A DNA stretch of 64,000 nucleotides from UBA1876 sp003446665. Its GTDB lineage: Bacteria; Synergistota; Synergistia; Synergistales; Thermovirgaceae. The stretch lies in assembly GCA_040616305.1 (NCBI GenBank), contig CP159918.1, forward strand, positions 806,001 to 870,000, read 5' to 3'. The position numbers and the translations under genes were made by a program. This document shows positions 60,660 through 64,000 of the stretch, piece by piece (the stretch's first letter is position 1; every line of letters starts with the position of its first letter). The notes under the pieces are model-generated. The model was not told where the DNA came from. It searched no databases and saw only the letters and a program-made list of their open reading frames with translations.

Positions 60660-61955
60660 GTGAGCGAGGATGTAGCTCGAGAAATGCTGGTTCTTGCCGT
60701 TCTTTTGGTGGCGTCCGCTTTTTTCAGCGGTTCCGAGACGGCCGTTACTACCATCGGAAGGGGAAAGCTTCTTGCCCTGCAGGAGAAGTACCCCAGAAAG
60801 AAAAAAAACATAGACTGGCTGCTTGAGGACATGCAGCGTGCTCTTACGGTTATCCTCATAGGGAACAACCTCGTCAACATAGCCGCCAGCGCCGTGGCAA
60901 CGTCACTTGCCATTGCTCTTCTGGGAGGCAAGGGCGTTTTGGTTGCGGTAGTGTTCATGACTGTGGTAATAGTCATTTTTGGCGAAATTCTTCCCAAAAG
61001 CATCGCCATCGTCCAGCACGAAAAAATGGTAGTGGCCGCGCTGCCCCTCTTGCGCATAATTCACGTCGTAGCAAGTCCCCTGATTTTCGCTACCACAGCT
61101 ACCGTGCGCTTCATAGGGGCGCTCTTTCGGGTAGACCTTTCCGCCAGGCATACCTTCGTGACTCGCGAGGAAATCGAACAGATGGTCAACATCGGGGAAG
61201 CCTCCGGCGTTATCGAAGAGGAAGAGCGCAAGATGATACACGGGATAATCTCCTTCGAGGAAACCAGGGTGTACGAGATAATGGTGCCGAGGACGGACAT
61301 GGTGGCCATATCGGCGGATACGACCGTGGAGGAGTCCGTTGCAGTCTTCAGGGAATGCGGCCACTCGCGCGTTCCTGTTTACGAAAAAAGCCCCGACCAC
61401 ATAGTGGGCATACTCTACGTCAAGGACATCATAGGATTTCTTCACGAACGGCACCTGGACGAGAGCGTATCCCGGCTGAAAAGAGAGGCCCTCTTCGTCC
61501 CCGAGATGATGCGCATAGCGGACCTGCTCGACGTCATGAAGGGTAAGCGGGTGCACATGGCCATCGTGGTGGACGAATACGGGGGGACGGCCGGGCTGGT
61601 GACCCTTGAGGACCTGATCGAGGAAATAGTCGGCGAAATCCAGGACGAATACGACGAGGAGGCGCCCCCGATCCAGAGGGAAACGGGCGGAAGCTACCTG
61701 GTTAAAGGCTTTATGGACCTGGAGGACCTGAGCGAGGAGACGGGCTATCCTTTCGAGTCTCCCGACGTGGATACCATAGGAGGGCTCATACTGTCCCTTG
61801 CGGGGCGGTTCCCGGACAAGGGGCAGAAGCTGCATTACGGCAGCTGGGATATCGAGGTCCTGGAAGTCCAGGACCACAGGATCAAGCTGGTCCGTCTTAC
61901 GCCGAGAGAAGCCGGGGTTAAAACGGCCCGGACCGATAGAGGCGGAAACGGGTAA
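60660..61955 (+). CDS. CNNM/CorC-type membrane protein with CBS pair
   Basis: A 431-residue putative magnesium/cobalt efflux or tolerance protein. An N-terminal DUF21 domain has four spans (FFSGSETAVTT, GNNLVNIAASAVA), then two CBS domains (from ~200 to ~330) and a CorC_HlyC domain near the C-terminus. GTG 60660 is chosen with GGAGG upstream; GTG 60624 would extend into ybeY. Closely packed with ybeY. Confidence 0.9.
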   Translation: MSEDVAREMLVLAVLLVASAFFSGSETAVTTIGRGKLLALQEKYPRKKKNIDWLLEDMQRALTVILIGNNLVNIAASAVATSLAIALLGGKGVLVAVVFMTVVIVIFGEILPKSIAIVQHEKMVVAALPLLRIIHVVASPLIFATTATVRFIGALFRVDLSARHTFVTREEIEQMVNIGEASGVIEEEERKMIHGIISFEETRVYEIMVPRTDMVAISADTTVEESVAVFRECGHSRVPVYEKSPDHIVGILYVKDIIGFLHERHLDESVSRLKREALFVPEMMRIADLLDVMKGKRVHMAIVVDEYGGTAGLVTLEDLIEEIVGEIQDEYDEEAPPIQRETGGSYLVKGFMDLEDLSEETGYPFESPDVDTIGGLILSLAGRFPDKGQKLHYGSWDIEVLEVQDHRIKLVRLTPREAGVKTARTDRGGNG

Positions 61956-61972
61956 AAGGACGGAAGGTGGGG

Positions 61973-62413
61973 ATGTTAATGCAATGGCCTTCGGAAACCG
62001 GGAAGTCCCCTACGGAGCTTCTGGAAAAAGCCAGGGAAGCCTCGCGGCACGCCTATGCCCCCTATTCCGGTTTTTCAGTCGGGGCGGCCCTTCTTTGCCG
62101 TGATGGGACGATACACACCGGGTGCAACGTGGAAAACGCAAGTTTGGGCTTGACCGTCTGTGCCGAGCGAAACGCCCTCGCCAGTGGCGTGCGGGATGAT
62201 ATGGATTTTCCCGTAGCCGTTGCCGTGGTGTCCGCTTCGGGCAAACCTTGTTACCCCTGCGGGGCCTGCAGGCAGGTCCTCGCCGAATTCAACCCGACCA
62301 TGGCGGTGGTTCTCGAAAAAGATCAGGAAGTGGTTCTTCTCTGCTTGTCGGAACTTTTCCCCCACCCTTTCCAGAAAGAATGGCGAAGCGGCTCCGATGA
62401 AAGACCTCGATAA
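61973..62413 (+). CDS. cdd: Cytidine deaminase
   Basis: Deaminates cytidine and deoxycytidine for pyrimidine salvage. The 146-residue protein has the zinc motif CAERNA and PCGACRQ. ATG 61973 follows GGAAGG; ATG 61979 and GTG 61967 are nearby in-frame alternatives. It overlaps era by 17 bases. Confidence 0.96.
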   Translation: MLMQWPSETGKSPTELLEKAREASRHAYAPYSGFSVGAALLCRDGTIHTGCNVENASLGLTVCAERNALASGVRDDMDFPVAVAVVSASGKPCYPCGACRQVLAEFNPTMAVVLEKDQEVVLLCLSELFPHPFQKEWRSGSDERPR

Positions 62414-63332
62414 CGGGAACGCCCCCTACCGAAGCGGCGTAGCGGCCGTCGCCGGCAGGCCGAACGTGGGCAAGTCCACCCTGATCAACGCCCTGATGGG
62501 CTGGAAATATTCCATAGTTTCCTCAAAGCCCCAGACGACGAGAAGGTGTACCCGCTACATACTGTCCAGAGAGGGCGGCCAGGTTGTTTTGGTGGACACT
62601 CCGGGCTTGCATCGGCCTCTTCACCTTATGGGCCGGGCAATGGAAAACAACCTATTGACGACGCTTTCCCAGGTGGATCTGGTATGCCTCGTTACCGAGG
62701 CCACCGACCGGAGTCTTGGCCCGGCCGACAGAATCCTGACAGAACGCATCGCCAAGGGGTCGTCGGTACCGGTTTTTCTGGTGGTAAACAAGATAGACCT
62801 TGCGGAAGACCCTTCCGGATCGTCGGAACGTCTCAGGAAGCTTTACGAGGGCGTCCTGGATATCCGTGAGGAAGTTCTCGTTTCGGCGGAAAAGGGAATT
62901 GGTGTGGAGGAGTTTGCCGGCAAGCTCATTTCCATGTTGCCTCCCGGCCCGCCTCTGTATCCGCAGGACGAGGTCGGCGATTTCAGCGAACGATTCCTGG
63001 CCGAGGAGATAATAAGAGAGAAGGTCCTCGAACAGACGGAAGAGGAAGTGCCTCATTCGGTAGCTGTAGTCGTTGAAGAATTCAAAAGTCCCGACGAGTA
63101 CCCCGGGAGGGACACCCTCTTCATACGGGCCGATATTTACGTCGAACGACCCGGCCAGAAGGCCATTCTCATCGGAAAGGGCGGCGGCAAACTGAAAACC
63201 ATAGGGAAAGCCGCGAGAATGGATCTCGAAAGGCAATTCGGCCACAAGGTCTATCTGGACCTTTGGGTTAAGGTGCGGCCCCGGTGGCGGGAAAACGAAA
63301 CCATCCTCAAGCGGATGGGCCTTATCCAGTGA
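62397..63332 (+). CDS. era: GTPase Era
   Basis: 16S rRNA-binding assembly GTPase. The 311-residue protein has G1 GRPNVGKS (20-27), G3 DTPG (67-70), NKID, and a C-terminal KH domain (GKGGGKLKTIGKAAR). Its ATG is inside cdd, so the two are coupled. recO follows. Confidence 0.97.
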   Translation: MKDLDNGNAPYRSGVAAVAGRPNVGKSTLINALMGWKYSIVSSKPQTTRRCTRYILSREGGQVVLVDTPGLHRPLHLMGRAMENNLLTTLSQVDLVCLVTEATDRSLGPADRILTERIAKGSSVPVFLVVNKIDLAEDPSGSSERLRKLYEGVLDIREEVLVSAEKGIGVEEFAGKLISMLPPGPPLYPQDEVGDFSERFLAEEIIREKVLEQTEEEVPHSVAVVVEEFKSPDEYPGRDTLFIRADIYVERPGQKAILIGKGGGKLKTIGKAARMDLERQFGHKVYLDLWVKVRPRWRENETILKRMGLIQ

Positions 63333-63345
63333 GCGGTGAACCCCC

Positions 63346-64000
63346 GTGGAAGGCGCTCGCAGACAGGGGCTGCTGAAAGAACGCGGCGTAGTCTTAAGGC
63401 GCGTTGACACGCCGGAGGGAAACAGGCGTGTGTACCTGTTTCTTGCCCATCAGGGTCCCTTGTGGGCTTCGGCTCCCGGAGCCGCCAGGGGCAAGGTCCG
63501 CTTCGGTGGCTCCACCGAGCCCATGGTATGGGGTATCATGCATCTGTACAGGGGGCCCAACAGGTACTACCTGAGGGACGTTGACGTCAGGAAAGATTTC
63601 TGGTCCCTGAGGGCACGACCGGGTGCGATGAGAAGGGCCGTGGAGTGGATACGGACAGTGTCGCTTGCCCTTTTGCCCATGCATCCCTGTGACGAATTGT
63701 TGCCGATTTTATATTGGTCGCTGTGCTCTCTCGAGGACGAGGCCGTTCCAGGTGTCGTCGCCGAATGGCGTTTCTTTTGGAAATGGCTGCGAGTATGGGG
63801 TCTTGCCCCCGACCTGGCGAGGTGCGGTTTTTGCGGTGTTCAGGAAGCCCAATCCTGGATCCTGTCAGAAGAAGGGCTTTTTTGCGGAAGCTGCTCGGCC
63901 GACAAAGGCGGCATTCGTCTTGATGTGGCGGCAGTAGCTGACCTCAGAAGGGCGGCGTTTTCCCCAAGGACGGCCTTTCTCGCCTGGGCGAAGACGGCCG
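63346..64000 (+). CDS. recO: DNA repair protein RecO, 3' end outside window
   Basis: Recombination mediator that loads RecA with RecF/RecR. The frame, open from GTG 63346 to the window end (218 codons), encodes an N-terminal OB fold (LKERGVVLRRVD, YLFLAHQGPLW) and part of a helical domain with a CxxC...CxxC zinc module (CGFCGV, CGSCSA). Its place directly after era is the standard one. The ribosome site before the GTG is weak. The C-terminus is missing because the window ends. Confidence 0.88.
   Translation, partial: MEGARRQGLLKERGVVLRRVDTPEGNRRVYLFLAHQGPLWASAPGAARGKVRFGGSTEPMVWGIMHLYRGPNRYYLRDVDVRKDFWSLRARPGAMRRAVEWIRTVSLALLPMHPCDELLPILYWSLCSLEDEAVPGVVAEWRFFWKWLRVWGLAPDLARCGFCGVQEAQSWILSEEGLFCGSCSADKGGIRLDVAAVADLRRAAFSPRTAFLAWAKTA

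Overview
The window is a dense stretch of bacterial core chromosome, with about 58 protein genes, two tRNA genes and one self-cleaving mRNA leader. I saw no phage, insertion sequence, plasmid or CRISPR signature. The gene content fits an anaerobic, amino-acid-using, Gram-negative-type bacterium that shares many operon layouts with Firmicutes. The best guess is a member of the Synergistota. This rests on a TAXI-type TRAP substrate-binding protein, an NSS amino-acid transporter with a MetS-type small subunit, an ornithine/alanine racemase-like enzyme, a stand-alone oxaloacetate-decarboxylase-type carboxyltransferase, HutP and TRAP homologues, and ThyX. The phylum call is inference; no 16S rRNA gene is present.

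Layout. 1-2508: truncated pnp and dut. 2546-4342 (minus): amino-acid transporter and its tiny MetS subunit, ending at a strong terminator. 4756-8192: thrS, then infC-rpmI-rplT, with infC apparently starting at AUA. 8249-10219: Ktr/Trk-type potassium uptake pair. 10261-17297: pheS-pheT, a coiled-coil protein, zapA-like, cvpA-like and mutS2. 17364-18737: tRNA-Arg(CCG), an Asp/Glu-racemase-family protein and a cold-shock protein. 18861-20724: TAXI binding protein (minus), divergent from a HutP-family protein. 20841-24680: rpmE, thyX, yqhQ, prfA, prmC. 24833-28898: thioredoxin-reductase-like fusion, PfkB kinase, low-molecular-weight phosphatase, M48 peptidase. 28925-38845: dnaX, dnaE, mtrB (TRAP), pyk, NUDIX, nfo, racemase. 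38899-45349: cdaA-cdaR-glmM-galU, then a glmS ribozyme and glmS. 45355-47131 (minus): Fur-family regulator, tiny membrane protein and an unknown secreted protein. 47314-55180: tRNA-Gln(TTG), glmU, prs, rplY, pth, mfd, mazG. 55261-64000: carboxyltransferase, NifU-like, phoH, pgpH, ybeY, CNNM, cdd, era and truncated recO.

How the genes connect. Cyclic di-AMP runs through the window: CdaA/CdaR make and control it, a PgpH-type phosphodiesterase would degrade it, and the KtrA-type RCK protein belongs to a family whose C-terminal domain often binds it. GlmM, GlmS and GlmU form the UDP-GlcNAc supply line for cell wall, with GlmS under ribozyme control. Translation genes (thrS, infC, L35, L20, pheST, L31, RF1, PrmC, L25, Pth, YbeY, Era) and DNA maintenance genes (MutS2, DnaX, DnaE, Nfo, Mfd, RecO, MazG, Dut, ThyX) fill most of the rest.

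The most notable biology is the concentration of metabolite-sensing or autoregulatory RNA control: a glmS ribozyme (43331-43490), a TRAP homologue with its RNA- and tryptophan-binding residues intact (34170-34430), a HutP homologue with its metal-binding histidines (20152-20724), and an AUA-initiated infC (6888). No wholly new multi-gene system could be demonstrated.
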